From the NCBI GenBank assembly GCA_039621445.1, contig CP154956.1:89968482-90032481 (forward strand): a stretch of DNA of 64,000 bases, in the 5' to 3' direction. The notes under the pieces are model-generated. The model worked only from the letters and a program-made list of their open reading frames with translations, did not search any database and was not told the DNA's origin. Below are positions 1-11,529 of the stretch, piece after piece. Every line of letters begins with the position of its first letter. The first letter of the stretch is position 1. Origin of the DNA: Euglena gracilis (lineage: Eukaryota; Euglenida; Euglenophyceae; Euglenales). The position numbers and the translations under genes are program-made.

Positions 1-671
1 CTTCTTTTTCCTTCTACATCTTCTTTTTTCCTTTTTTTGTTTTTTTGGGGGACTGTCAACAGGGAGGGGGATTATGCCCCCACACATTTTTCCAGGGTTT
101 TGTCTTGGACGATATTTCTGTTGAACGTTCTCTGCGGCAGAAACCTGTAAGACCTTGAAAAAAAGGGAGATTTGACAGGTGCTTGAAGTTTTTCTTTGCC
201 ACTTTCTTTTCTTTGAGGTTGGCGAAGGGGTTGGGGCGAACCAGCACAGCACCATCACCGGGAACTTCTCACCCCCATGAAATCGTCGCCTGCCCGGGGA
301 ATCTTTGTCTGAGCCGCACTCGCTGACTTGTCACTTTGGGAGGTTGCCTTTACTCATTGACTTGCCAAATGACAAATTCCCCCCCCCCCCAGGAAACTGC
401 CATGTGCCTGAGACCCTGTTAGGGTCCCACTGGGAACCTGTCATGTTTATGGTTCCAGCCGACCCAGGTTTCCAGGTGTCGCCAAAGGAAATTGCCCACC
501 ACAGATGCCGGGCAGAGACCCAGGGGAAGCCCCAAGCTATTCCGACATCGCAACCCATGTGGGGGTCATTTTAGGAATGACCCCGCATGGTTATACCTCT
601 TTTTCGACCATGCAAGCAGACCTTGGCAAATATCCCAATTTTTTGTCGAAAATCTCAACAATTCTTTTGAC
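1..671. other. non-coding stretch, no gene recognised
   Basis: T-rich sequence followed by a C-run region. Around 381-450 there is a degraded copy of the dispersed family that carries the words aaactg(c/t)ca and cctgtca. I see no GC3-rich reading frame or domain. It could be intron or upstream sequence of the exon at 849. Confidence 0.5.
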
Positions 672-834
672 CTACCTACCCCCCCCCCCCCCCCGAAACT
701 GTCATGCCCGGGAACCTGTCAGGGTCCCCGGTACCGGCCAACCTGTCAGTATAGGAAGTTGTCAGGGTCCCCGGTACTGGCCAACCTGTCAGGTGACAGT
801 TTCCCGGGGGGGGGGGTAGGTATTTTCCATCTTT
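672..834. mobile_element. inverted-repeat element, GGGAAACTGTCA family
   Basis: The left arm is CTACC, a C-run, then GAAACTGTCA. The right arm is TGACAGTTTC, a G-run, then GTAGG, which is its reverse complement. Inside are two imperfect copies of a unit reading roughly CAGGGTCCCCGGTNC then GGCCAACCTGTCAG. Related copies lie at 28313-28440 and 29691-29938, with partial ones near 20000, 25590-26150 and 33040. I could not identify a target-site duplication. Confidence 0.65.
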
Positions 835-848
835 GTTGCCCCAACCAG

Positions 849-1075
849 TGGCAATGCAACGACGCAGCCCAGAAAGCCGCCTGCGGGGGAGCCTGCTGAA
901 CAACGAGCCGGCCCCGGACGGGCAGGCGACCCCCATCGTGCGGTTCAACGTCCCGCCGCCGCCGTACGTCCGGCCGGACCCACTCATCCTCCACTTCCAG
1001 CCCGACGACCCCCAAGAGCCGGTGTTTGCCCCACCCGGGCTGGGGCCGGATGCCCCCGGACGCCTGCCCTGGTCG
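849..1075 (+). CDS. candidate exon, unrecognised proline-rich segment
   Basis: A GC-rich block following a possible acceptor (ccaaccag). The frame reading GCA ATG CAA CGA CGC has G or C at almost every third position and includes VRFNVPPPPYVRPDPLILHF. It stays open to a TAA at 1106-1108, so this could be a terminal exon or an internal one whose donor I cannot place. No domain is recognised. It may belong to the multidomain gene downstream or to another gene. Confidence 0.4.
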
Positions 1076-1108
1076 ACGGCAGCCAGAAAACTGTCCAAAA
1101 GCGGCTAA

Positions 1109-3353
1109 AAGAGGCCAAACGCTGGCAAAGCGGGCAGATATGGCCAAAAGTGCCTAAAAGTGCATTGTGTGGGTGTATTATACACACCCCCCCGCAGTAT
1201 TTGCCAACCAAGGCCAACCAGGGCCGCCCAGAGGAAAGTGACGGTTGGTGCCCGGTACCAGCCAACCTGCCACCAGGAGGAATTGTCAGGGTCCACAGTG
1301 GCGGCCGACCTGTCAAGTAACGGGGGTGGGGAGGGACAGGCACTGGGAGCGGAAAGCTGGGGCTGGAGAGAATTGATGGGACAAAACCTCCAAACGTCTT
1401 TCTCTATTTCTGGCTCAGGCCCCAACGTTCCGCATTTTTTTTGCAAATCTGCAATTTTTCGAATTTTTTCTATGCCAGTTGCGAAAGCGCTGGCCATTTG
1501 AGTTTTTTCCTGTCAAATTTGAATTTTTCAACAAATTAGGACTACCAATGCAGGAATACAAATTTTCAACCCCATTTTGATCCAGAAATCTCTAATTTTT
1601 TCTTTTTTGGGGGGAAACCCAACCATTTTTCTTAATTTTTGCTTCAGGCTCCTTGCCTGAGGAAGAAAGGAGGCTTTTTTATACCATTTTGGCCGAGACA
1701 GAGTAATTCTTTCTAATTTTTTTCTACATACCCAGTCCTTTCCAGCCTCCCACGTTCCCAAAGGATGGCGTGCATTCCACATTGCCACTTCCACGATGCC
1801 GTGCATGGGTTTGCCTCTTGCGGTGTTGTTGCACTCCTGTGGGTGGGTGTGCCCCCCCCCCCCTGGGTGCTCCCACCCGTGCGAGACACACAGCTGGCTG
1901 CAGATGAGCTGCAAACAACGCCCCCTTGCACTCAGGACTGAATACACAATGGCACCGCAAGATACAATCGACACACTAATAAATGCATGGGTTCTTGAGG
2001 AGGTACCCAAAAGTGCCTTCAAGACGGCCTCTTTTGCACTAGTACATTTTTTAACCTGTTGTTGGTGGTGGTGGTGGTGGTGGTGGTGGTGGTGGTGGTG
2101 GTGGTGGTGGTGGTGGTGGTGGTGGTGGTGGTGGTGGTGGTGGTGGTGGTGGTGGTGGTGGTGGTGATGGTGTGGTGGTGGTGGTGGTACAATTTCAATC
2201 ATTTAATCAATATCTCCTGCATGGGCTTGGCAGTATTGAGAGAAACAGTGAATTATTTGGGCACTGAGTGTTTACTGAGGGCTATGGACCAAGACTTATT
2301 TTCTACCCCCAAAAGGTGGGTGAGTTTATGCGTCAGTTTCTGCGATGGCATGCCATGTTTCAGTTGGGTCGCGAGGTACAGAGATAAATTTAGAATACTG
2401 TTGGCGAGGTGGGCCTTTTTTGCTTGGGTGATGCTAGTGCCAATTCAACCATTCATATTTCCATCGCCCTGCACCATCATTCAACCCCCTGATACCCCCT
2501 TCTGATGCCCAACTTGATCCCGAACGTTTTTTTTTATTCTATATTTTTATTGATTACTTTATTTATCCTTTTTGATCTCTTCCATTATGTTGAGCTCTCC
2601 ATCAAATTCGGTCTTGCCTCCATTTGTCCAGTGCCGTGTGCTGAGCCAAAGCCAGCCCCTCGATACTGCCAAAGGCCCCTCCATACTTCCGGGACTGCCG
2701 GCTGCCACAGTGGTCCCTCAGCTGAATCCCGGCCCCACAAGTTGGCCTCCAGGCCGGTACTCACCAACTTGGCCACCTTTTGTATCTTTTGTACCCACCA
2801 TCCAGACCTCCATTTAGTATGTATCACCAAAATTTTTTTTCGTATCACATGTATCACCAAAATAAAATTAATGTATCACAGATACGTTGTGATACGCACT
2901 AAATGGCGGTCTGCCACCATCTTCACCCCCCCCTCTTTTTTTGACGAAACTTGGTCCAGAAATCACCAGGTGGGAATTTTTGCACCTTTTTAAAAATAAT
3001 ATTTGTTGCTCAGTTTTGTATTTTGCATATGTAATTCTGCCAAACCTTTGCCGCCTTTTGGGGGGGCTCAAGCCAATCCTCCCTGAGAGGGAGGTTCGTC
3101 TCAAGGCCTGTCCTTGCCAACCTGACTTGTAGGGAATTGGGCCCACTCTGCACTTGCCTTCTTGACTAAAGCCAACCTCCCTGAGGGGGGGGGGAAGGGT
3201 CTGTCACGACATTCAATCTATTTTCCAAGCCGCGACAGGATTAGAGGTGTTTGGTTTTTTTTGTATTTTTTTAAAATTTGATTTTTTTAATTTTTTTTTA
3301 GAAAAACCTTCAAGTCGCTGTTTTTGTTTCAGTGTCTGCCTCCTTCCTGGCAG
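1109..3353. other. intron or intergenic DNA
   Basis: Contains T-runs, poly-C runs, a fragment of the GGAATTGTCAGGGTC repeat family near 1280 and the trinucleotide array at 2063-2189. I saw no convincing exon. The poly-His and poly-Trp frames here are products of the array. Confidence 0.5.
2063..2189. repeat. (GGT)n microsatellite
   Basis: About 40 tandem GGT units with one GAT interruption near the 3' end. All frames read as homopolymers (Trp, Gly, Val; His or Pro on the other strand), so it should not be annotated as protein. A second long GGT array lies at 61358-61470. Confidence 0.95.
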
Positions 3354-3482
3354 GGCGGTTTCTGCAGCCTGTGGGCGGTGGAGTACAGCGACAACGGCAG
3401 CCACTGGGTGGAGGCGGCGCGGCTGCTGCAGCGCAATGGCTGGGCGGCGGCGGAGTGGGCGTACAGCGGCGGCCGGGGCGGC
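3354..3482 (+). CDS. exon, discoidin (F5/8 type C)-like segment
   Basis: Follows the acceptor cctggcag. The phase-0 frame has strong GC3 and includes WAVEYSDNGSHWVEAA, then NGWAAAEWAYSGG. This resembles the WxVxYSDDGxxWxxA strand of discoidin domains and the following W-x-x-A-x-W. Discoidin domains bind glycans or lipids at cell surfaces. The donor is uncertain; a GT at 3483 is possible. It is probably an exon of the multidomain gene running to 34501. Confidence 0.5.
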
Positions 3483-3874
3483 GTGGGGTGTGCCGGGGGG
3501 GGTTTGTTGTGGGGAGTGGTTTATACTTTTGAAAAACTGCTATTTTTAGCATTTTCGCGATTTTTGGCCATTTTCGGGGAAAATTGAGTGGGTCCCCCGG
3601 GACCCCCCCCCCCCGGGGGGGGCCCAGGGGTGGGTGGGTGGGGGGGACCCCCTCTCCTCCTGGGGTGTGGTCGAAGTGTGTGGCTCCCCAACCCCAGCAA
3701 GGCAGCACATATCTCCAAACCCTTGTCTGAACGGCGCAAAGCACATGGTGTGAACCAGAGGAGTGGTATCAAACCAGGGGGGATACAGAGCAGAGAGAAA
3801 TCTGGTGGGTCCGAACCCTTTGGCTGCTGGTCCTTGTGCGTCGTACGCTCCAACACGGGTTCAGTGTTGGCTCC

Positions 3875-4336
3875 ATACATCTCTCTAAGGTTTTGCGAAC
3901 CCCCCCCCCCCCCGGGGGGGGCGCCTGTCCCCCGCCCCAATTTGGGCCCAGCCCACCCCCAACCGCCCCCCCCCCCCCCCCCGGGGGGGGTGCTGCTAGC
4001 CCAGCTAGCCAGCCCCTTTTTTGGGGGTCCAGCCCAAAATTTTTCGGCGCGAAGCGCCGAAATTTTTTGAAAAACTGTGTTCAAAAGTGGCCAAAAATGG
4101 GGTTTGGGGGGCGTTTGGGGCATTTTTGGGGGGTTTCAGATGCATCATTTTTTCAAAACTGTGTTCTGCAGGTCATTTTTGGGCATTTTTCCGATTTCAG
4201 TCCAGCTCGCCCCCGTTCGGGTCCAGCCGGGGTCCAGCCCCCCCCCCCCCCCCCCCCCCACCAAATTTCTAGCCAGCCCAAATTTCTAGCCCTAGCCCAG
4301 CAACCCCCCCCCCGGGGTCCTTAGAGAGATGTATGG
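3875..4336. mobile_element. TIR element with 8-bp duplication TTGGCTCC
   Basis: The left end ATACATCTCTCTAAGG matches the reverse complement of the right end CCTTAGAGAGATGTAT. TTGGCTCC is present on both sides (3867-3874 and 4337-4344). The inside has poly-C/poly-G arms and a palindromic core CGGCGCGAAGCGCCG near 4045-4060. It has no coding capacity. The 8-bp duplication points to a hAT-like mobilising enzyme supplied in trans, though the ends lack the CAGG start of its relatives. Confidence 0.75.
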
Positions 4337-4779
4337 TTGGCTCCCAAGAACCAGCACGTGGTGCAGGTGCCAAATTACTTTTACCTCTGGTCTGTGTGGG
4401 GGGGGGTCGACAATTCAGGCGCCAAATTATTTCGGGAGTTTCAGGGTACCGTCTGGTCTCTCACACAGCGCGCCCTCCCTGTTGAGCTGACACATGGAGG
4501 CCAGGGACCCTCCGAAAATGGTCAAAATTTTCCTTCCGGCGCTGCTTTCCACCAAAAATCGTGAATAATTTTGTCGGATTTTCACCCAAATGGTGTCAAA
4601 ATCGAATGTTGGTCCTATGTCACTTCGTGCTTCACTCTGGGCCAAAAGTCGATCACTTTGGGGTGGCCTGCCCCCCCCCCCCCCGGCTGGAGGGGGTTCG
4701 ACCTCTACCTGCCCTTTTCAGCGTATACCGAACCCCGACTGACACCCCTTGGCATGCAGAAGCTCATATTTCGTTGCAG

Positions 4780-4931
4780 TCAGTTTAAGATGGATGGGAC
4801 CCCACTCCACCCTGACGCCGAGCACCTCTTCTGGCGGCTCTCGTGCCACAACCCGCACGTGAACAGCGAGGCGGTGGCCGACGACATTCATCACTGGCCG
4901 GCCGTCCTTCAGGATGTGTTGACCGTTGGCG
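4780..4931 (+). CDS. candidate exon, unrecognised
   Basis: Follows an acceptor tcgttgcag and ends near GTTGGC before GTGGCG. The frame has high GC3 and contains MDGTPLHPDAEHLFWRLS, then HNPHVNSEAVADDIHHW. I recognise no family. Its position between discoidin-like exons suggests it belongs to the same gene. Confidence 0.4.
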
Positions 4932-5279
4932 GTGGCGGTGGTGGTTGGGGTCTCAATTTTGACCCGTGGTGGTGGTGGTTGGGGTCTCAACTGTGGGGCT
5001 GCTAACCGGAGGGTTGCTGGCTGGCGAAGAAAAATTTGGAGAGCTTTCTGGCTTTCCGTCTGGTAGGAATCGGGGCGGGGGATTGCAACCAAATTAAGGG
5101 AAAATATCGATGAGTTGTATGAGAGGTATTTTTGGGTGGCTTAAAGAAGGTCTATGCAATGCTTTGTTGACCCCGCATCCTTTGAGAACGGAGCTACAGC
5201 ATAACAGGCAGGGGGGTTAGGTTGGTGTTTGATACCTGTATTTTTTTTCTTCATTGGGGGACCCCCAGCAGCAGGGGCT

Positions 5280-5601
5280 CCGGCTTCTTTTTAACTCAGA
5301 AGACCCCCCCCCCCCGGGGGGAAGGGGTCCCTTCCAGGTGCCAAAAATGAGCATTGAGAATCAGGGATTTTCCAACCATTTTGGCCTGGTTCCCGTCTTT
5401 TTGCCGGTCCACAAAACCGAAAATTCTCCGTCCCCCTTCAGTTTCGAGATCGGGGGGTCCGACCCCCCCTCCGTGTTGGGAGGGAGGTTTGAACCCCCCC
5501 TCGGCACCCCAAACGCCCCTGGGTCCCCCCCCCCCCGGGGCGTCCCGCGCTGGGCTGGGTAGGTGAGGGGACCCCCTCCTGGGGTCTTAAAAAGAAGCCT
5601 G
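5280..5601. mobile_element. CAGGCTTCTT-family TIR element
   Basis: Ends are GGCTTCTTTTTAA and its reverse complement TTAAAAAGAAGCC. The flanks share GCAGGGGCTCC at 5271-5281 and 5601-5611, which includes the duplication. The inside has C/G homopolymer arms and no gene. The closest relative in the window is 41699-41863. Confidence 0.8.
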
Positions 5602-6606
5602 CAGGGGCTCCAGCTGCAGGGGGCTCCACACCCTTTGACAGGGGAGGTACAGCCCTAGAAAAATCCCTGTTTTTGTATTGAGTTGTAAATAAATTGGAGT
5701 GTTCCAATCGACCGAATTTAGTAGTTGTCCCATAGATTTTGTATTTCACGGTTTATATGTTGAAAACATCTCCCCCTTGACCAAGGATCCCCCCAAATTC
5801 TCACCCATCGGATTAAGGTCATATTTTGAAGAAGAACTTTTTCTCATGTATTCCTTTTCAAAAAATCTAAAATTTAGATGTTACAGAAACATCTGAAGCT
5901 TGAATTGGTGAGATATTGTTGCTTTTTTTGCATTCTTATGCCCAACAATGGACCCAAAATGAAGTTTTTTTTTGCTTTTCAGGCCGAACCACATGATTTT
6001 CTTAGACAGCCTCCTGTTTCTTAAACCATATTTTGGCGAAGACCCATCCCCTGGTTCTTACCCATCTTTTCCGGTTCTTAGCCGGGGAGGTGTATATATT
6101 TCATATCATATATTTTATGGTTTACATTATATTACTTGTTATACAGTCCAGAAAGAAATGACAAGAAACAAACGTGATGGGAAACCACCCAAATTTTCCG
6201 TCACCTTCCTTGTCATTTTTGTTTCTGGTCATTTTTTCCGGACTGTATGTTGATTGTGCGTCACATAAATCATAATATAATCACACATTTTAAATTCCAG
6301 ATGACACACATCACGGATACCAGATAATATTGTGCATCGAATCTTTAATTTTTCTGTGACATGATACTATTACATAGACCATATGACATGTGATGTAATT
6401 TCATGGTCAATTTAATTCAGTTCAATTTGATTCAATTTAATTACATTTACATATAATAATACAATTAATATTTTTTTTTTAATAATACAACTATTAATAT
6501 AATAATGAATAACTAATTATACATTATTAATAGATATGACCATGCATTTAGATATGTTTTCGATGTGTTTTGCATTTCTTTCGGGGTTTCAACCCCGGCC
6601 GGGCAG
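5602..6606. other. intron-like AT-rich DNA
   Basis: Mostly AT-rich, with palindromic TAATAT runs at 6420-6540. No exon was found before the GC-rich block at 6607. Confidence 0.5.
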
Positions 6607-6810
6607 TGCGGCGGACCCTCCGCCACCCGGCGTGGAGCGGTGCCCCTGCGGCCTCGGCCACCGCAAGCCGCAGCCGTCGGCGTGGCTCAGCCTGGAGTGG
6701 TACACCCCCGCCGTGGGCCGGGCGGTGGCCGCCGTGCTGAAGGACCGCACCAACATCTACGACGTGGCCGGGGGGCTCTCGGGGCGGGGCGGTGCGCCGC
6801 GGAACGTTGG
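6607..6810 (+). CDS. exon, discoidin-like N-terminal segment
   Basis: Follows the acceptor ccgggcag. The frame has very high GC3 and includes PSAWLSLEWYTPAVGRAV, then LKDRTNIYDVAGGLSG. This matches the pattern AWIxLxW(x)nVxxVxLxDRxNxxDxVxGGxL of F5/8 type C-like domains. GT donors lie at 6806 and 6811. It is probably part of the same large gene as the filamin exons. The fold assignment is by eye. Confidence 0.5.
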
Positions 6811-7607
6811 GTGCGGCACAGGGCAGCACGCCCGACGTGACGCCTGGGCCACGTTGGGCGATGGCGCCGCGGAGGCAATTGTTCTGTTTGTCTTGCATTT
6901 GTTTCTCTGTTGGGGTCAGTCAGGCATTATTTTTTCAAGGCAAACTTCTCAATAATTTTAATGTTATTAAGAGTGTTTTTTAGGGCGTTTTTTTTGAGGT
7001 TTTTTTTTAAGGAATTTTCAAAAATCCAAGGATTTTTAAGGCGTCCATTTTCCATTGGCGGTCAAAGAGGCATCTGGGCACCGAACCAACGTCTATCCAG
7101 GTCGAAAATCAAACTTTTTTTTTGCGTTTTGGGTGGATAGACAATGTTCCAGCGATGCCAGAAATCATTTCCCCCCTGGATTTGGTTTCTTTTTGCCAAG
7201 ATTTTGCTACTTCTTTTTGCTCAAAATTCGAAACTTTTTCCAGGACCAATTTTTTAAGGTTTCTTAAGGTTTTCGAAGGTGTTTTTGAAGGCGATTTGGC
7301 CAAAAATTTTAAAGGGTTTTCAAGGGGTTTTTGAGTCTCCTTAAAAAAATATAAAGGTTCAGCACCCTGCACCCCCCCCCCCCCCATATGATTGTGTGGG
7401 TGCTCGTGTGGCGGAGCAAACTGCCTTCAAGGGAGTGAGACGGCTTGGAATGGAGTTTTCAACTAACCAACTACCGGTCGTTGGACTTGGGGGGTCATTG
7501 AATGTTTCACATTATAACATTATTTCACGCCGATGAAGCTTTAATTTTGTTGTACATCATCACTTTTGCCATCATTTCATGATTTCCTGCCTTGCTTCAT
7601 TTCCCTC
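6811..7607. other. intron DNA
   Basis: T-rich sequence with runs of TTTTTAAGG-like words. No GC3-rich frame was seen. Confidence 0.5.
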
Positions 7608-8048
7608 CAGGCATTTGCTTAAGGGATTGCAGTACCCCCCCCCGGGGGGGGGGCTGGACTGCAGCTAGTCCAAATTTGGCTAGTGGGTTTTCTAGCAAAC
7701 TCCCCCCCCCCGGGGGGGGGTCTGCTAGCAGGGCTAGCTAGTGGAAAAAATTTTTCCAGTGACCGGCGCGAAGCGCCGAAAATTTTTTTGGGACCCCCAA
7801 AAATGGCCAAAAATGCCCGTTTTTGGCCATTTTTGGGAATTTTTGGAACAAAATCAGCCAAAAACCTATTAAAAACCTCATTTTTCCTCCGGCGCGCAGC
7901 GCCGGAGGAAAAATTTTTTTCCAGTCCGGGGGACCCCCGGACACCCCCCCCGGGGGGAGGGGGGGGTCTAGCTAGTCCACTTTTTCCAGTGTCTAGCCGA
8001 TTGGCTAGCCAGTACCCCCCCCCCCGGGGGTCCTTAAGCAAAAGCCTG
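7608..8048. mobile_element. CAGGC...GCCTG TIR element with exact 8-bp duplication
   Basis: Left end CAGGCATTTGCTTAAGG; right end CCTTAAGCAAAAGCCTG, its near-perfect reverse complement. TTTCCCTC flanks both sides (7600-7607 and 8049-8056). It contains several C/G arm pairs and two hairpin cores, GGCGCGAAGCGCCG and GGCGCGCAGCGCCGG. There is no ORF of note. The structure fits a non-autonomous hAT-like element. Confidence 0.85.
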
Positions 8049-8319
8049 TTTCCCTCACAAGTATATGACAAGGGGATACATCATGACTTTGCCCAATTAA
8101 CCCCCAGAATAATCTTCCAAAATGATATACCCTCTGCATAGGACTTTGGATGCCCACCCCCGCCACGGGATGCAAATTATTGGGGGGGGCGGATGCAATC
8201 TGGATTTTTCCGTTTCTTTGTGGACATAAAGCCTTCTTCAGGCTGATGTTTCAAACAGAAGTCGTTCCAATTTACTGTTGTGCATCCAAATTTCAACGGT
8301 AATCCACCTGTTCATGCCA

Positions 8320-8465
8320 TCTCACCCCCCCCCCCCCTGTGTCCAACGACCCCTCTGTGTCCAACGACGTGACGTCCCTTTGTCTAATGACTGCCCCCTG
8401 GTCAGAGGACGAGGACACCTCTTTGGACGGAACCCTATGTCCAATGACCCCCCCCCCAGTTGAGT
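8320..8465. repeat. TGTCCAACGACC-family repeat, partial
   Basis: Contains tgtccaacgacc three times in variant form and GGTCAGAGGAC-like words shared with 49375-49715 and 63800-64000. It is short and incomplete, with no clear terminal duplication. Confidence 0.45.
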
Positions 8466-8630
8466 CAGATGTCAGAGATCGCCAAGCATTTGGACATATG
8501 GAGGAGGGGTGGGGGTATTTTATGAAGGAACGCATTTTTAAGCATTCATGAATATAAACATCGCTTAAAAGTTGAATTAAATTACATAAAATTGAATCGA
8601 TTTTAATTCAAATCAAATCAAATGGAATAA

Positions 8631-8690
8631 AATGAAACGAAACGAAACGAAACGAAATGAAATGAAATGAAATGAAAATAAATTGAAATA
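8631..8690. repeat. GAAAC/GAAAT pentanucleotide tract
   Basis: Tandem GAAAC units pass into GAAAT units just upstream of the GC-rich block at 8745. It is simple-sequence DNA without coding content. Confidence 0.85.
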
Positions 8691-8744
8691 AAATAAACAT
8701 GCATCTTAAACCTTCACACCGCCACCGAAACGACGTGGGGTCGG

Positions 8745-8887
8745 AGGTGCCCCCTCGGACGCCGGGGGCCTCCCGGGGCCGACGATGCAGATCGCCACCA
8801 CCCCGGTGGCGCAGTGCGCCACCACGTCGTTTCCGCTGGCCAGGGCGGCCCCAACCTGGCCCTCTCAGGCGTGGGAGTACGCCCACG
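8745..8887 (+). CDS. candidate exon, unrecognised
   Basis: GC-rich block whose plus-strand frame (GCC CCC TCG GAC GCC) has G or C at nearly every third position. It reads APSDAGGLPGPTMQIATTPV then AQCATTSFPLARAAPTWP, to a TAG at 8885-8887. The opposite strand also has a GC3-rich frame, so strand is inferred from the neighbouring plus-strand exons. No domain is recognised. Confidence 0.3.
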
Positions 8888-9249
8888 CCTAGGTGCACTC
8901 TCTCACACCTGCTAAGTCCAGGTTCTGGTCGAATTCCGTTGACTGTTGGCTCTCAGTGCGGCACATCGCGCTTGTAACGCCTGGCAACCGACGCATTCCA
9001 ACCCCCTCCCCCCCCCTCTCTTTGCGCTTATGAAACCTGCACCGCGTGTCTGAACCGGCACACAAGTGATGCCAAATGTTGGGGGAAGAAAACGATTCCC
9101 GTTTGTCGGAAGGAATTTCTGGGACACATGATTGAATTACAGAGCGGAGTGATTCCGCTTCTGCTGACCATGTTTCGCGGCCGGCCGGCTCTTCCAGCCC
9201 CCCTCTCCCTCCCTCAGTTCGGGCTCCTCTGCGGCCGTGGATCAACAAC

Positions 9250-9340
9250 ACCCCCTCTGCCGCTCACTCCACGGTGGACTTGGGGGACCCTCAGCACCTG
9301 GTGGTGGGCGCCCGCGTGGGCAGCGGGCGATGGCACAGCA
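9250..9340 (+). CDS. exon, LamG/concanavalin-like segment
   Basis: The frame contains AHSTVDLGDPQHLVVGARVG then SGRWHS. This resembles the strand 'hLvvGaR.g' that precedes the 'GxIDevRIY' part of LamG-type jelly rolls, which bind carbohydrate or protein ligands. Only one to two strands are covered, so the family call is tentative. CTG at the left edge and CACAG at the right edge could be nonconventional intron signals. Confidence 0.4.
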
Positions 9341-10429
9341 GTTTTTGTCTCAAGTTATATACCGAGACGGCATTGGAAACACTGAACGCATGACACATGA
9401 ACCATGACGACATTGCTTTCCATCTTTCACCCGCACACTGCCTTTTTCTTGCAATCAACTTTTTTCAGTCCTAAAAGGCATTCATGTTTGCATTTTCCTC
9501 CTTTTTCGAGTTGATGCCAAGCGCTGGTGTCGTATTCAACATCGCGTGAAGGTGGTAGCTGTATGTGCTAAAGCTGGATGGGATGATCCTATGCAATCTA
9601 CGACTAATTGTTATTTTTTTCGCCCAAAATTGGTGTGGCCAAAATATGGAATTTGCCATCAAAACCATATTTTTTCTTCACGAACCACACCTTTTCTCCC
9701 AAGAAGGAAGAACTTGTCCCCAAAACGAGAAAAATTCCCCCGGTGCCGTACAAGCTGCACACGGTGCAATGTGCAGTGATCCAGAATCCCAATTGAAACA
9801 TGGAAGGGGGAAACATGCAAAACCAAGCCCAAGGAGAAGCATGCGTGTGTGGTGGTGGGAATGTTCCCGACCTCGCCCCCTGGCGGCCTCTTTCCGCATC
9901 TGTCTGAAGGGGAAGTTCGGCTATCAGCGCCTCGTGGGATCCCCAAGCATGCCTGCTCTCCCTACTGTCCCCTCAAGGAGGAAGCCCAATGAATGCATCG
10001 CTGCAACGTAAAAAAAACATACCGAAGGACAGCAGAAATTATTTCAGCTGGTTGTGAATTCATCTTTTTCTGATTTGCATTTTCTGATCATTTATGGTTT
10101 CCATTTTTTCCACAGAAAAGCTGATTGATGCAAACCACCCACCTGGCCAATCTTTGAAAAACGTTTGGATCACAGCCACAGGACTGGGAGAAAGACAGCT
10201 GACAGCGGAGCTCAGAAAAAGTTTTTGATGGAAAGAATTGTGTGAATTCTTTTGTCAAAAGTGGCTGATGTTTTGCTCCACATCAGACTGGATATTCATT
10301 GCGCGAATAATAATTATTTTGGATGTTTTCCTCTTTTCCATAAACATCAATATATGTGCTCCAGCTGTGGGGAAAACGGAATCAAACTCAAAAAGAATTT
10401 TGTGGCAGATATTGTTGCTTCAGACAGAC

Positions 10430-10461
<32 letters not shown>

Positions 10462-10466
10462 GGATG

Positions 10467-10528
<62 letters not shown>

Positions 10529-10639
10529 AAGCTTCGCATCAGGAATGCCAAAACCGCCAGTGAGGACTTGTCTCCGATGGTCCGCCCACAGAATTCCCCC
10601 TGCCCTCGGCCGGCCCTCGGGGTGGGGATGGCCCCACAG
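9341..10639. other. intron DNA with CAGA array
   Basis: AT-rich sequence and the CAGA microsatellite at 10424-10528. Short open frames near 9700-9990 lack GC3 bias and recognisable motifs. Confidence 0.5.
10424..10528. repeat. (CAGA)n microsatellite
   Basis: About 25 CAGA units with an internal CGGATGGACGG interruption. Overlapping open frames are repeat artefacts. Confidence 0.95.
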
Positions 10640-10747
10640 GAGATGAGCCAGCTGGAGGTCCGCGTCCACAGCCCGAAGCAGGTGCCGAAGGCAGTGGAGC
10701 TCACCAACAACCAGGACGGCACGTACACCGCGACCTTCGACGGCCGA
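10640..10747 (+). CDS. exon, filamin-type Ig repeat 1 (middle)
   Basis: Follows the acceptor gccccacag. It encodes EMSQLEVRVHSPKQVPKAVE then NNQDGTYTATFDGR, the 'f.V.v.sP...DngDGTYtvty' core of a filamin/ABP280 Ig repeat. Such repeats form rod-like scaffolds that bind actin regulators and membrane proteins. No GT occurs for about 50 bases after the conserved region. The 3' boundary is placed at CGA/AGC, three bases before CAG at 10751. Joining there to CTC at 11057 gives in-frame TATFDGR-LAGLYRLSV. Confidence 0.75.
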
Positions 10748-11056
10748 AGCCAGCCCTCCCCCCACCCCAAGCCACGACACTGCTGGGGGGAGGAATGCCT
10801 GTCAAAGATTTCCCCAACTCTCAGGCTGAGGCCTGCGGTTTACTCCCTCCCGTGTGTGTTGTGTGCGTGTGTTGTGTGCGTTGTGTGTTGTGTTGTGATG
10901 TGATGTGCTGTGCTGTGATGTGTGTTGTGTGTTGTGGTGTGGTGTGGTGTGCATTGTGTGTTGTGTGTGGTGTGTATGCATGTGTGGTGTTGCTTTGCAC
11001 ATGCGCACACAAGCTCAGCAATCACCCACATCCACAGGGGGAGGGGGGCTGCCTCT
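10748..11056 (+). other. nonconventional intron (CAG +4, CTG -8)
   Basis: The junction is fixed by the filamin repeat on either side. The intron starts AGC-CAGCCCTCCCCCC and ends GGGGGGCTG-CCTCT, so the inner ends are inverted repeats (CAGCCC with GGGCTG) but there is no GT or AG. It contains a GTGTTGT-rich tract at 10846-10990. Confidence 0.7.
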
Positions 11057-11123
11057 CTCGCGGGGCTGTACCGCCTCAGCGTGAAGTTTGCAAACGACCC
11101 CATCCCGGCACCTCGGGAGTTTG
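11057..11123 (+). CDS. exon, filamin-type Ig repeat 1 (C-terminal strands)
   Basis: Encodes LAGLYRLSVKFANDPIPAPR then EF, matching the filamin pattern 'aGxYxlsVxfxxxpIpgsPf'. It ends with one base of a codon (phase 1), three bases before CAG at 11127. Splicing to 11998 restores GCC and reads on into APADPQKC. Confidence 0.75.
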
Positions 11124-11529
11124 CCCCAGCGGTCGCTTCCTACCAGTATGTTCTCCCTTGGCACCGCCAAGAAGGAGGGTTTTCCTCGTCTGACTCTGGC
11201 TGTTTTTTTTTGGAGTGACTGACTGCTTTTTGGCCCCAGACCCCCTCAGGGTGGCATCTTCAGGAATGACTGGTTGTCGCCCATGCGGTGCCGAAGGTGC
11301 TGGAAAGCCTTTTGAGGTATTTTTGCCAAAATCCATTGATTTTGAGCCTTTTTTGCCAGATTGGCCGACCCCCAGGGAGTTGGAAGCGGGTGACTGGTTT
11401 TTGAAAGTGGAAAGACCCCGACAAGGGGGGACCCCCGGGGGTCGGCAAGCAACGGCACGGTGGTCCAGACACTGGACCGCCTTACACCTTACATCTTACA
11501 CCAAAATCCCCCCAAGATTGCTATGCCCA

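Noticed and set aside
1528-2505. Poly-His and poly-Val proteins
   Set aside because: Frames through the (GGT)n array.
8745-8887. Minus-strand exon reading ALASGNDVVAHCATGVVAIC
   Set aside because: The complementary plus-strand frame is equally GC3-rich and all other exons are plus; strand called plus with low confidence.
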